Source: DAINBT01 sp036732785 (GTDB lineage Bacteria > Planctomycetota > Phycisphaerae > Sedimentisphaerales > SM23-30). Taken from it: 38,290 nt of DNA. Shown in pieces: positions 8,266 through 16,507 of the stretch. The notes below the pieces were generated by a model, which was not told the origin of the DNA, did not search any database, and worked only from the letters and a program-made list of their open reading frames with translations. The stretch spans positions 1-38,290 of the forward strand of contig CAZICK010000033.1 in NCBI GenBank assembly GCA_964537505.1, in the 5' to 3' direction. Numbering within the stretch: position 1 is the first letter of the stretch; each line of letters opens with the position of its first letter. The translations under genes were made by a program, and so were the position numbers.

Positions 8266-10023
8266 ATGCAAACGAAATGGATGTTGTTGGCTTGCCTTAT
8301 TCTTTGCCGTATTGCCTTTTCCGATCTGCCCACGAGCGTTTATCTGGATATTAATGATTCGGGTGATTATCCGGCGGGAGTGTGCTATCTTTCGAGCCTT
8401 GGGCAACTGATTCAATATGAAGATTCTTCGATTACCCAAGGAGATATTCTGGTCCGCACGGGTATGATTACCCAATTTGAATGGAGCAATTACAATGGTG
8501 GCATTGTTGGCTGTCATAAACGAGTTTATGACAGCGACAATAAGCTCTATCAGGGGCAGACCATGGATTTGATCCGGCTTTGCGGGTTCGGGTACGCGGT
8601 GTGTTATGGGAAAGGCGGGGGTGGCGGGGTGACTCTCGTTAAGGGCGCCGATCAAGTTTTTGTTTTCACCAGCGAGGATGATGCGGTTGTGCATTTGAAA
8701 ACGGTACTTGCGTCGGGGGTTCCGGTGCAGGTTCATCTTGATTTTTCGTATGTCAAGGATGATGCGGGAGTTTACTATCCTTTCTGGGCTTCTTATCCTG
8801 ATGAAGCAGCGAGCCACTTTGTTGTTATCCACGGTTATGATGAAGAATATGTGTATTATACGGACAACCAGCCTTCGCAGGCTATTGATGTTGATAATGA
8901 TGGTCAGACGGATGGTATTGGAGTGGGTTTGCCTTGGGGACATTTTCTCGAAGCGTGGGAGGCCGGTGAAGATATTAATACGGACTCGAATCTGCAGGGG
9001 GGGCCGTGGTTCATGCTTTATCTTACTTCGGTGCCGGTTCTCAGTGGGAATGAAGACCTTCTGGGATATCTCTATCGTGATGGTTACGATGGTCCGGAAG
9101 TTTTGCGGAGCGCTATTGGGAATATCCAGCAGGGGAAAACCACCACGGCCTGCTTTACCGACTCCCTTCGCGGGCGTAAGATGGAGATGACCCCGTATAT
9201 GATCCAGTGGCTGGAGGATAACAACTACACAGAGATCGCTGATCTGTATAGCCAAATGAACACTCTGTGGCAAAGCATTCGCAATACGCAAATCGATGAG
9301 GCAACGGTTTTAGTCGCTATTGGGGAAATAGCGGACCTTCTTGAACAGTCGTGGGAGGACATCGAGCCGCTGGCGAATCTTGAGTATGATATTTATCCTC
9401 TTGTCCCTGGTTCTAATTCCACTTTTGACGGTCTCGATGAGATTACTTTGCGTTGGGCGCCCGATCCATATCTGAAAAGCGTTCAACTGGAAGTTGATCC
9501 GGCAGGTGATTTTTCGAATTCTAAAACGATCATTAAGTTTAAGGTTTCCGCGGGGAAAGCCTTTTATGTTCTTACGGTCAAAGACTGGCTGAAGATTCTG
9601 GCTAAAGAAAACGGTGACCGCAGCCTTCAGTGGCGAGTCGTGGGTACCGTCAAAGGCGTTGCCTCGGCCAGTGAGGCGCAAACGCTTTCGTGGGTCGCTC
9701 TGGCGATGACGGCTACGGCTCCGGATGATCATTTTTCGACGGGTTCGGATCAGTGCGTTGATTTTTCGTTCGCGTCGCCTTCTGTGGCTAAAGCCGCGGC
9801 TGTTGAAATCAGCACGACCAGCGATTTCACGAATAAAAAATGCCTTGTTACCCTCAAGGCGAAAAAAGGGTTGACTACGGTAACGCTCAAAAACTCTGTT
9901 CTGGTGAAATTTCTTCAGAAGGACGATGGGGATAATGTTCTTTATTGGCGGGTTATCGATACAGGGTCTAAGAAAACTACCGTTGAGTCTTCTGAATTTC
10001 GATCACTACTCATTAATCCGTAA
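8266..10023 (+). CDS. Secreted C39-like cysteine peptidase-fold protein
   Basis: A 585-residue exported protein. A short signal peptide (about 1-19, hydrophobic LLACLILC) is followed by a papain-like domain of the peptidase C39/BtrH type. The candidate catalytic Cys is Cys40 in GVCYLSSLGQL. The candidate His is His184 in SHFVVIHGYD, with YYTDN (197-201) as the usual third segment and PWGHFLEAW closing the domain. A DVDNDGQTDG loop (208-217) looks calcium-binding. The C-terminal half holds two similar ~100-residue modules (about 380-475 and 480-585), each with a VEIS/LEVDPAGDFSN-type strand and an LQWRV/LYWRV strand, reminiscent of fibronectin-III-like adhesion modules. Start: GTGAGG 8 bases upstream of the ATG. 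Active peptidase versus binding protein is undecided. It lies inside the repeat-bounded block. Confidence 0.72.
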   Translation: MQTKWMLLACLILCRIAFSDLPTSVYLDINDSGDYPAGVCYLSSLGQLIQYEDSSITQGDILVRTGMITQFEWSNYNGGIVGCHKRVYDSDNKLYQGQTMDLIRLCGFGYAVCYGKGGGGGVTLVKGADQVFVFTSEDDAVVHLKTVLASGVPVQVHLDFSYVKDDAGVYYPFWASYPDEAASHFVVIHGYDEEYVYYTDNQPSQAIDVDNDGQTDGIGVGLPWGHFLEAWEAGEDINTDSNLQGGPWFMLYLTSVPVLSGNEDLLGYLYRDGYDGPEVLRSAIGNIQQGKTTTACFTDSLRGRKMEMTPYMIQWLEDNNYTEIADLYSQMNTLWQSIRNTQIDEATVLVAIGEIADLLEQSWEDIEPLANLEYDIYPLVPGSNSTFDGLDEITLRWAPDPYLKSVQLEVDPAGDFSNSKTIIKFKVSAGKAFYVLTVKDWLKILAKENGDRSLQWRVVGTVKGVASASEAQTLSWVALAMTATAPDDHFSTGSDQCVDFSFASPSVAKAAAVEISTTSDFTNKKCLVTLKAKKGLTTVTLKNSVLVKFLQKDDGDNVLYWRVIDTGSKKTTVESSEFRSLLINP

Positions 10024-10222
10024 CATTTTTGATTTTGGATCAAGGTTTTCATGCCAGAGGGATGAAAAGCATATTATTGTCCTGGTGGTTTTTCGGTTTA
10101 ATCTTCCAGCGTGTTATATCAAGTTACATGTGTTCGAACAATAGGTTATACTGTTGTTAATGATGGTGCAATTTGTTATCTCAGAAGCCTTATACATCCC
10201 TCCTCCAACCGTTCCAGAATAA

Positions 10223-10378
10223 GAGCCTCCAGAATTATCGCTGATAGATAATAAGCTCAAGCCGGGCGACCGTCTTCCGACAGAGCAGGAGATGGCAGAG
10301 GAGTTTGGAGTGATCCGCAGTTGTGTTCACGAGGCGACCAAGGCGTTGAACTTTCTTGGTATTATCGAAGGGGCTTGA
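10223..10378 (+). pseudogene. GntR/FadR-family regulator fragment (wHTH only)
   Basis: An open stretch between an in-frame TAA (10220) and TGA (10376) translates to a near-perfect GntR-type winged helix: LKPGDRLPTEQEMAEEFGV, then HEATKALNFLGIIEG and a stop. The family continues with an effector-binding domain of 100 or more residues that is absent, and there is no start codon upstream. It is a decayed fragment of a metabolite-responsive repressor. The sequence downstream does not resume the gene in any frame I could recognise. Confidence 0.75.
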
Positions 10379-10459
10379 CGTCGGTGGTACATGAAAGATT
10401 GCCGCGTCGGCCTTCGCAGGGGTGACAATTGTGGGCGGGGGTGACACGGGAAAGTCCGC

Positions 10460-10476
10460 GTGGGCTAAGAGCCCAC
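10460..10476. repeat. GTGGGCT...AGCCCAC hairpin element
   Basis: A perfect 7-bp inverted repeat with loop AAG, located where the GntR fragment gives way to the methyltransferase fragment. It shares the GTGG-n-CTAAG-n-CCAC form with the hairpins at 12863-12884 and 13349-13370, so it probably belongs to the same intergenic repeat family. Confidence 0.55.
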
Positions 10477-10950
10477 CAAGCTTTTCGGCCACAAGGAGGT
10501 CATGACTACCAGGGAATCGTCCAAGATGAGGCGATTGGACCGGTTGCCCTCGTGATGGTAGAAGTCAATGCGGTCGGAAAAATCTTCGGGCAGGTCGTTG
10601 AAGTCGCTGAAAAGGTCTAGTTGCGGCTCTTTGGGCTGGGCGGCAATTACAGTCCGCTTGAAGTCTTCGATAATATGCTGAGAATGGATTTTCTCCTGGA
10701 TATAGATAGGTACAGCGGGCACTTCCAGGGGAGCGGAATTCTGTTGGTCTTTGCCTTTTTTCCAGACAAGCTGCGGATCAAGGTCCGTGTCGCGAGGGTA
10801 GAGAATCTTCTGCGTCTGATTCTCATCAGCCCGCACAAAATCCCGTAATTCTTCCGTCGGAATATTCTTTCGCTTATCCTTATGTCGAACGGTGTCAATC
10901 TTTTTCGCCGAACTGCTGTGTATAGTATTTTTTTTCTTACCTATAATTAC
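10465..10950 (-). pseudogene. Truncated adenine-specific DNA methyltransferase (N-terminal part)
   Basis: The frame 10950 to 10465 reads as the N-terminal ~160 residues of a known type of site-specific DNA methyltransferase: KRKNIPTEELRDFV, YPRDTDLDPQLVWK, VPIYIQEKIH, DLPEDFSDRIDFYHHEGN, then LILDDSLVVMTSL. In intact homologues this leads straight into the SAM/DPPY catalytic core. Here the frame runs into unrelated residues and stops, so the catalytic region is gone. There is no ATG or GTG at the expected start. The frame continues directly from the stop codon of the ATPase at 10951, so the two were probably an operon. It is a clear remnant that can have no methylase activity. Confidence 0.78.
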
Positions 10951-12693
10951 TCAATCTCTCTTGGTCTGGGCTTTTTGGGCCACGCTAACTATAGCGTCCA
11001 GTTTTTTAATAATCTCTTGATCAATGTTTTCTTTGGGAACAAATTTTGCCAAGTTATAATAATCCGTTTTACGAAACTTTAAGGACAGATTTAGCTTAGA
11101 GAAAAATTTCTTAAATAGGGGATCAAGAAAATCATCTGTTGCTTTTATGTCATTCGACCATGGATCAGGTTTGGCAAGGGTTTTCAAAGCACTTGTGACT
11201 TCATTGATTGATTCCCTCATAGCGATGATTTGTTTGTCGCGCCGGGCCAGACTAAAAAGATCGTTTGGTTCGTCTTGCTGGGCGTAAGCCAAAAGTACCT
11301 CTTCGGTGCAGAAATAGTTTTCTATTTCACATCGATTCCACATGAGTTCAACAAGTGGACTGTTATCGTGTAAGATGGCATCAAGGTGATCAAAGATGAC
11401 AATACCCTGTAAATCAGGTTTTGCTTCTTTCAGGCCAAAAAACAAGTCGCGTGCCTTCTGGGGGAGATTTGTTGATACATAGTGAACAAAAGGTTTTACA
11501 AGATATTCTCTTGCCGGATGTTCCAACGTGTCAGCGAAAGTTCTCAGTATTGCTAAATCTGTCGCGCCTTCAAGACATAGGAGCCAGCCCGTTTCCTCAG
11601 CTTGGTAGTATTGTTCCCAACCTATGTCAGTTAGAGACTTGAGTATTTGGCTTTGCCGATCATTCATTGTGTGAGGTTTGCCGACAAACGCGACTACTTT
11701 ACCTCGACCAGCAGCCTCACCCAATACAACCTCAGAATGGCTGGCGGCAATAATCTGTGAGCGCTGGTTCTCTGCTACGTCAGAAAGCAACTGAAAAATT
11801 TGGCGCTGGCGCAGAATTTCGAGATGCGCGTCCGGCTCATCCAATAGCAGTGCAGTATTAGGATTGGCATACAGATGTGCCAGAAGTAATAGCGTTTGAT
11901 GAAGGCCTCGTCCCGAACTGGACAAGTCGAGGCGAATCCCGCTCTGTTCATACTCCATTATTATTTCACCTCGTTCGGCAATATACTTGGGCGGGTGAAG
12001 TGACACGCCAAAAAGAGAGCTGATGTAATCGATAAGAACCTGCCATGAGGATTTATCAGAACTTTCATATATTTGGTAACAAAGATTACGTAATACCTGG
12101 GCTGTCTGGCCTTGTCCAATCAGAAATCCAATTTCTCCTTGTTGCTTTATAAACTCGCGATCAGCTAATCCCGACATAGGGGGTAGATAAGCAACTTTAA
12201 CACTATATGCTTCCTCTGGAATAGTGGAAAACCTAGCGTTTCTTACTTGGACTTCCTCATATTCCGGTAAGCGCAAAGGACGGCACACGAAAGATTCTTC
12301 ATTACTGTAATCAAATTCAAGACCACAAGACCAATTTTTAGCTTCTGTCACACCCTCAACTGTGATGTTTATACGGATGTTTTGAGTTCCCTTTTCTCCA
12401 CTTATCGATTTTCCACTCCGGACATGTAAATCGTTCCAGAGAAGATTGGCCACAGGTACTGGGATAGACACCAAGTCGCGGCGGTTGATAGTGACGCCTG
12501 GTCGTTTTTCAGGTGAAGCTTTTCCCTCACGCTTGGTGTTCCAAAGTCGCAATCCGATATCCCAAAGTGCCAGCGCTTGCAGGGCAGTGGTTTTTCCCGA
12601 ATTGTTCGGACCGATCAATACCACGGACTTCCCGAGTTCAATCTCAGCTTCTCTAAACCGTTTAAAGTTGTGTAATATAAGTTTGGTCAGCAT
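10951..12693 (-). CDS. OLD-like AAA ATPase with TOPRIM-type domain
   Basis: A 580-residue protein of the AAA_15/AAA_21 group. The ABC/SMC-type ATPase has Walker A GPNNSGKTT (28-36), a signature-like SSSGRG (258-263) and Walker B ALLLDEPDAH (281-290), with a switch-like ASHS at 317-320. The C-terminal part looks like a TOPRIM nuclease domain: LCLEGATD (372-379; Glu375 as the expected first acidic residue) and IVIFDHLD (431-438) in the place of the usual DxD strand. OLD-family nucleases act in phage defence and DNA processing. A GAGG about 13 bases upstream supports the ATG. It precedes a methyltransferase remnant on the same strand, which suggests a former defence module. Nuclease activity is inferred only; the second acidic motif is not canonical. 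Confidence 0.75.
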   Translation of the reverse strand: MLTKLILHNFKRFREAEIELGKSVVLIGPNNSGKTTALQALALWDIGLRLWNTKREGKASPEKRPGVTINRRDLVSIPVPVANLLWNDLHVRSGKSISGEKGTQNIRINITVEGVTEAKNWSCGLEFDYSNEESFVCRPLRLPEYEEVQVRNARFSTIPEEAYSVKVAYLPPMSGLADREFIKQQGEIGFLIGQGQTAQVLRNLCYQIYESSDKSSWQVLIDYISSLFGVSLHPPKYIAERGEIIMEYEQSGIRLDLSSSGRGLHQTLLLLAHLYANPNTALLLDEPDAHLEILRQRQIFQLLSDVAENQRSQIIAASHSEVVLGEAAGRGKVVAFVGKPHTMNDRQSQILKSLTDIGWEQYYQAEETGWLLCLEGATDLAILRTFADTLEHPAREYLVKPFVHYVSTNLPQKARDLFFGLKEAKPDLQGIVIFDHLDAILHDNSPLVELMWNRCEIENYFCTEEVLLAYAQQDEPNDLFSLARRDKQIIAMRESINEVTSALKTLAKPDPWSNDIKATDDFLDPLFKKFFSKLNLSLKFRKTDYYNLAKFVPKENIDQEIIKKLDAIVSVAQKAQTKRD

Positions 12694-12759
12694 ATTAAGA
12701 TTCCTCAGCTAAAAAACCAAGATTCTTGAGGTTAGCCTGTATTGGTTCAGCGTGAATTA

Positions 12760-12967
12760 GACAAACGCTTTTAAGCGGTTACACCTAATTTTATCTGATT
12801 TGCCTTTGGCAAATCAAGGTTTTTAAAGGCATAAGGGAATCAAGAATACATTTTGAAGAAGTGGGTGGACACTAAGGTCCACCCCAACGGTATTCCGTCA
12901 TCCCGGCTGATTATCCCTGGTAGGTTGTACCTGGACAGAGCCTACTTCCGTTTGGCCAGCCGATACT
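12760..12967. repeat. Imperfect direct repeat flanking IS remnant, copy 1
   Basis: This matches 13244-13487 over its whole length, starting GACAAACGCTTTTAAGCGG. It contains a perfect 8-bp hairpin, GGGTGGAC (12863-12870) with GTCCACCC (12877-12884), and an AAGCGTTT/AAACGCTTT-type palindrome at its left end. Relative to copy 2 it lacks a segment of about 40 bases. No coding sequence was found. Confidence 0.8.
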
Positions 12968-13007
12968 ATTCTTGTCGATGGTTCAATTATTGTCAAGTTT
13001 CTTTTTC

Positions 13008-13211
13008 TTATGAAGCTTGTCTTTTGGCTTTACGAGTTTTTCTGGCGGCGGCAAGTTTCGCATCTCGGGCGGCATAGATCATTTCTGCTCGGCCTTGGAG
13101 TTTGTCTTTGGGGGTTAGATAACCAATCGAACCATGCAAACGTTCGTTGTTGTAACGAGCCACAAATTCAGATACGACACTGCAAGCCTCTTCCAATGAC
13201 AGCGGTGGGTG
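13008..13211 (-). pseudogene. IS3-family transposase, C-terminal remnant
   Basis: The last ~65 residues of an IS3-type integrase-core transposase remain: LEEACSVVSEFVARYN, then ERLHGSIGYLTPKDKL, then the basic AARKTRKAKRQ tail and a stop. The block YNNERLHGSIGY is the hallmark of the end of the IS3 orfB product. Everything upstream, including the DDE active site and orfA, is missing; beyond about 13211 the sequence becomes the second copy of the flanking repeat. It cannot transpose itself. Confidence 0.82.
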
Positions 13212-13243
13212 GGAATGGCAGAGGGGGAATAGGGCGGAAGATG

Positions 13244-13487
13244 GACAAACGCTTTTAAGCGGTTACACCTATTTTTATCGGATTTGCCTTTGGCACATCA
13301 AGGTTTTTAAAAGGCATAAGGGAATCAAGAATACCTTTTGAAGGAAGTGGGTGGGGGCTAAGGCCCACCCCAACGGTATTGCGTCATCCCGGCTGACCCC
13401 CCAAGCGGGGTTTATTAAAACCGGCGTTGCCGGTCCCTGGCAGGTTGCACCTCTACAGAGCCTGCGTCCGTTTGGCCGACTGATACC
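13244..13487. repeat. Imperfect direct repeat flanking IS remnant, copy 2
   Basis: The longer copy of the repeat at 12760-12967. It carries an extra stretch at about 13397-13436 that includes the small hairpin ACCGGC/GCCGGT. The central hairpin pairs 13349-13355 with 13364-13370; relative to copy 1 one stem pair is changed from A-T to G-C while pairing is kept. It runs directly into copy 2 of the 110-bp repeat at 13489. Confidence 0.8.
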
Positions 13488-13488
13488 A

Positions 13489-13599
13489 CGCTGTGGTCGG
13501 GCTGGAGTTTTTCGCTTTATGCTGCCAGGATAGATAAATAAGCCTGACAGAGGTCTTCTGGAGCGAACCGAAGTGTTGCGTTTCAGATTGAATTTCGGG
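13489..13599. repeat. Dispersed ~110-bp direct repeat, copy 2
   Basis: A near-identical copy of 8051-8160 in the same orientation. Differences are scattered substitutions, for example in the GGAGCAAACCC/GGAGCGAACCG part. The left neighbour differs: here it is ACCACGCTGTGGT, a different small inverted repeat, in place of the terminator arm CAGCCCG. Confidence 0.8.
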
Positions 13600-13871
13600 G
13601 TTGATGCCGCCATTGTCTGAATTGGCGGTGGGTTCGAAGCCAATATCCTGACTACTGTCAGCCTAAAAGCCATCGGTGTAAAATGTATATGTTCCCGTGC
13701 CGAACGGCACGGTTCACGGTTGTATCTTGCGCCGCATTGTTGCCGATGAGGTTATTTTTCCGGAAGATGAAAGTGAAGGCGATCTGCTATGGCTCGTAGG
13801 CTCCGACGAAGACCTCGCTGCCACTACCTGATAAGTAGTGGAGTTATGGTCCTGGGCTTAGGAGGAACTGG
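13600..13871. other. Non-coding stretch downstream of ftsH with two hairpins
   Basis: No gene is recognised. Two perfect inverted repeats stand out. CCGTGCC-GAAC-GGCACGG lies at 13695-13712. CCACTAC-n7-GTAGTGG lies at 13821-13841, 31 bases past the ftsH stop on its transcript side. Neither is followed by a T-run in the ftsH direction, so if the second ends transcription it is not a classic intrinsic terminator. Confidence 0.5.
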
Positions 13872-15902
13872 TTATCCCAGGCTGGGGATGGGGCCGGTCA
13901 GACCGTCGGCAGGCGGTTCGGTTTTCGGCTGTTTGCTGGTAATTGTTTTTTTGGTTTTTTGTCGCTCCTGCTCTGCTTCTAAAAGATCGATTACGGTGGG
14001 TTTGTCCAGTGTTTTACCTTCGACGACGATCAGCTTGACCTCGTCGCCGTCCAGGGTTTCGTATTTTATCAGTGCCTGGCTGAGGGCTTCCATCTGTTCG
14101 AGATGGTCCTGAATGATTTTTTTGACGTCTTCGTATGCCTTGTCCATTATCTCTTTGATTTCGGCGTCTATTATCTGTGCGGTATGGTCGGAGTATTCAC
14201 GGCCCATGACCATGTCGCCGAACCATCCCGAGCTTTCTTCTCCGCTGTAACGTACAAAGCCGAGCTTTTTACTCATGCCCCATTCCGTAACCATGCGTCG
14301 AGCCATTTCGGTGGCCTGCTGAATGTCGGACTGAGCCCCGCTGGAGATGTCCTTGCAGAATATTTCCTCGGCTACATGGCCGCCAAAACAGACCCTGATA
14401 AAGGCCAGGCAGAATTTTTTGGTATATGTGAGCCGATCTCTTTCTGGCAGCGAGAAGGTGGCGCCACTGGCGTCGCCGCGAGGTATGATGCTGACTTTGT
14501 GTAAGGGATCGGCATTTTCCAATAAGCACTGTACCAGGGCGTGACCGGATTCGTGGTAGGCAGTGGCCAATCTGTCTCTTTCGTCGATTTCACGACTGCG
14601 TCTGGCGCGGCCCCAGCGGACCTTGTCGCGTGCTTCCTCGAGATCGTCCATCTCGACATATTCCTTATCGGACATGGTGGCGGCCAAAGCGGCTTCGTTA
14701 ATAATCGCTTCGAGATCGGCGCCGCTGAACATAGGCGTTCCACGTGCCAATCGGTGCAGATCGGCATTAGGTTCAAGTTTGATTTTCCTGGCATGGACTT
14801 TGAGGATTTCGAGGCGTCCTTTGATGTCTGGCAGGGGTACATATATCTGGCGGTCGAATCGTCCGGGTCGGGTCAGTGCGTGGTCAAGTATGTCGGCACG
14901 GTTGGTCGCAGCGATGACAATTACCTGATCGTCGGTGCCGAAACCATCCATTTCGACCAGAATGGCATTGAGTGTTTGTTCTCGTTCGTCGTGACCGCCG
15001 CCGGCAACGCCCGAACCGCGTTTACGACCGACGGCATCGATTTCGTCCAGGAATATAATACAGGGCGAGCTTTCTTTGGCCTGTTTGAACAGGTCCCGCA
15101 CCCGCGAAGCTCCGACACCGACAAACATTTCCACAAAATCGCTTCCCGATATGCTGAAGAAAGGCACATTCGCCTCACCGGCAATGGCCTTGGCCAGCAG
15201 AGTTTTGCCGCAGCCTGGAGCACCGATCAGCAATATGCCGCGAGGGATTCTTCCGCCGAGCCGTTGGAATTTTTTTGGGTTGCGCAAAAATTGAATTATC
15301 TCCTCCACTTCGTCTTTGGCTTCGTCGATGCCGGCGACATGCTCGAAGGTAACTTTGGACCGTTCCTGGCCGGCCATGCGATGCTTGCTGCGTCCGAAGC
15401 TGCCGAGCATTCCGGCGCCGCCGCCGCGAAACTGGCGAAAGATAAAGAAGTACATAATGGCAAGAATGAACACCCACGGCAGCAAAGTAAACAATATCTG
15501 AGTGAAGGTGTTCGGTCCTTTGTACTTAATTTCGATACTGTGCTTGTTGAGCAGAGGTTTGAGATCTTCCGGCGGACCCGATTCCAACAGGGTCACTTCG
15601 AAATTTTTGTTGCTTTCGGAGTCTTTGCCCTCCATGTCCTGGTCGTTCATGACGCCGGTCAGATGATCGCCTGAGATGGTCACTTCCTTGACCTGTCCGT
15701 TTTTTACGCGGCGTTCGAACTCGGTGTAAGAGATCGTCTGCGGTTTCATGCCAAACGGCGCAACCATTGACAGAAGTATCGCCCCGAGCATGAATATCAT
15801 CAGCCAACCGAACATATTGCGTGGATATTTGCCGGGCGGCGGACCTGGAGGCCGAGGTTGATTATTATTTTTGTGCGATTTGTTGAAGTCAGGCTCAGTC
15901 AT
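13872..15902 (-). CDS. ftsH: ATP-dependent zinc metalloprotease FtsH
   Basis: A 676-residue membrane-bound AAA+ protease that extracts and degrades membrane and short-lived proteins, including LPS-pathway enzymes in other bacteria. In order: a Pro-rich cytoplasmic N-terminus, transmembrane helix 1 (about 30-50), a periplasmic domain (50-133), transmembrane helix 2 (134-156), Walker A GAPGCGKT (227-234), pore loop FVG (260-262), Walker B IIFLDEID (282-289), second region of homology with TRPGRFDR (344-351), and the zinc site HESGH (450-454). All catalytic residues are present. The usual GGYTMFLPEE segment is replaced by GATFSLPERDR. It is the last gene of bamD-lptE-ftsH, starting 11 bases after lptE. 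Confidence 0.97.
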   Translation of the reverse strand: MTEPDFNKSHKNNNQPRPPGPPPGKYPRNMFGWLMIFMLGAILLSMVAPFGMKPQTISYTEFERRVKNGQVKEVTISGDHLTGVMNDQDMEGKDSESNKNFEVTLLESGPPEDLKPLLNKHSIEIKYKGPNTFTQILFTLLPWVFILAIMYFFIFRQFRGGGAGMLGSFGRSKHRMAGQERSKVTFEHVAGIDEAKDEVEEIIQFLRNPKKFQRLGGRIPRGILLIGAPGCGKTLLAKAIAGEANVPFFSISGSDFVEMFVGVGASRVRDLFKQAKESSPCIIFLDEIDAVGRKRGSGVAGGGHDEREQTLNAILVEMDGFGTDDQVIVIAATNRADILDHALTRPGRFDRQIYVPLPDIKGRLEILKVHARKIKLEPNADLHRLARGTPMFSGADLEAIINEAALAATMSDKEYVEMDDLEEARDKVRWGRARRSREIDERDRLATAYHESGHALVQCLLENADPLHKVSIIPRGDASGATFSLPERDRLTYTKKFCLAFIRVCFGGHVAEEIFCKDISSGAQSDIQQATEMARRMVTEWGMSKKLGFVRYSGEESSGWFGDMVMGREYSDHTAQIIDAEIKEIMDKAYEDVKKIIQDHLEQMEALSQALIKYETLDGDEVKLIVVEGKTLDKPTVIDLLEAEQERQKTKKTITSKQPKTEPPADGLTGPIPSLG

Positions 15903-15912
15903 AATGCACCAT

Positions 15913-16485
15913 TTACCATGGTTCTTCCATGGCGTCCACGATTCTAACAGCTAATTTGTCTGTGAGATCCCTGATGGCGCCGGTTTTTCCGGCTGCCAGC
16001 AGAGCCGCATAATCACTACTGATCCGAAATTCCTTGTTGTCAATGAACAGATCACCGCTGCGCAGGTCCTTCCACGTTACGTAAGCGGTGATCGTAAGTT
16101 CGTTTTCCATCGGTCGATCCAGTTGTCGCTGCTGATTCAGCACATCTTCGGAGACATTGCTGATTCGTCCATATAGTATTGTATCGGCCTGGTCGGCCTT
16201 GGCAACCACCTTAAAAGGACTGTGCAGTTCAATTCTTTGGCACAGGCAACGGTGCAATTCAAATTCGACCTGTCGAGTAAAAGTCTGAGATTCAAATATC
16301 GGTACATGGACCGTCTTAATGTCAGTCCGATAAAGACTGCTTGTGGTATAGGTGTGGCTGGGATCGCCGTTTTGACAGCCGGATGACAGACAGAAAAGTA
16401 AAAGAGTAGATGAGTAGATGGCCGAGCTGATCGGTCGGTATGCGAGGGAACGGGTGAATTGTAAAAGGGGACATTTCATCTTCAT
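15913..16485 (-). CDS. lptE: LPS-assembly lipoprotein LptE
   Basis: A ~190-residue outer-membrane lipoprotein that plugs LptD and helps insert LPS in the outer leaflet. The signal peptide ends in LLLFCLSSGC, with Cys37 as the lipid attachment site when the ATG at 16485 is used. The body carries the LptE pattern: YTTSSLYRTDIKTVHVPIFE, then RQVEFELHRCLCQRIEL, the ADTILYGRI strand and a TITAYVTWKDLRSG segment. The frame is open up to an ATG at 16527, which would overlap bamD by 20 bases; neither start has a strong ribosome site, and 16485 gives a more usual signal peptide. It lies between bamD and ftsH on one strand. The family call is strong, the exact start uncertain. Confidence 0.87.
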   Translation of the reverse strand: MKMKCPLLQFTRSLAYRPISSAIYSSTLLLFCLSSGCQNGDPSHTYTTSSLYRTDIKTVHVPIFESQTFTRQVEFELHRCLCQRIELHSPFKVVAKADQADTILYGRISNVSEDVLNQQRQLDRPMENELTITAYVTWKDLRSGDLFIDNKEFRISSDYAALLAAGKTGAIRDLTDKLAVRIVDAMEEPW

Positions 16486-16507
16486 CTTTTTAGGGAACGT
16501 TGGAGTA

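Noticed and set aside
8167..9291. A 374-codon minus-strand frame over the C39-like gene
   Set aside because: The plus-strand gene has a signal peptide, ribosome site and conserved motifs; the antisense product does not resemble a protein family.
10046..10068. TTTTCAT/ATGAAAA inverted repeat after the C39-like gene as a terminator
   Set aside because: The stem is AT-rich with a 9-base loop and no T-run follows; too weak to call.
14541..15674. A 377-codon frame antisense to ftsH
   Set aside because: The FtsH reading is certain; the antisense translation has no family features.
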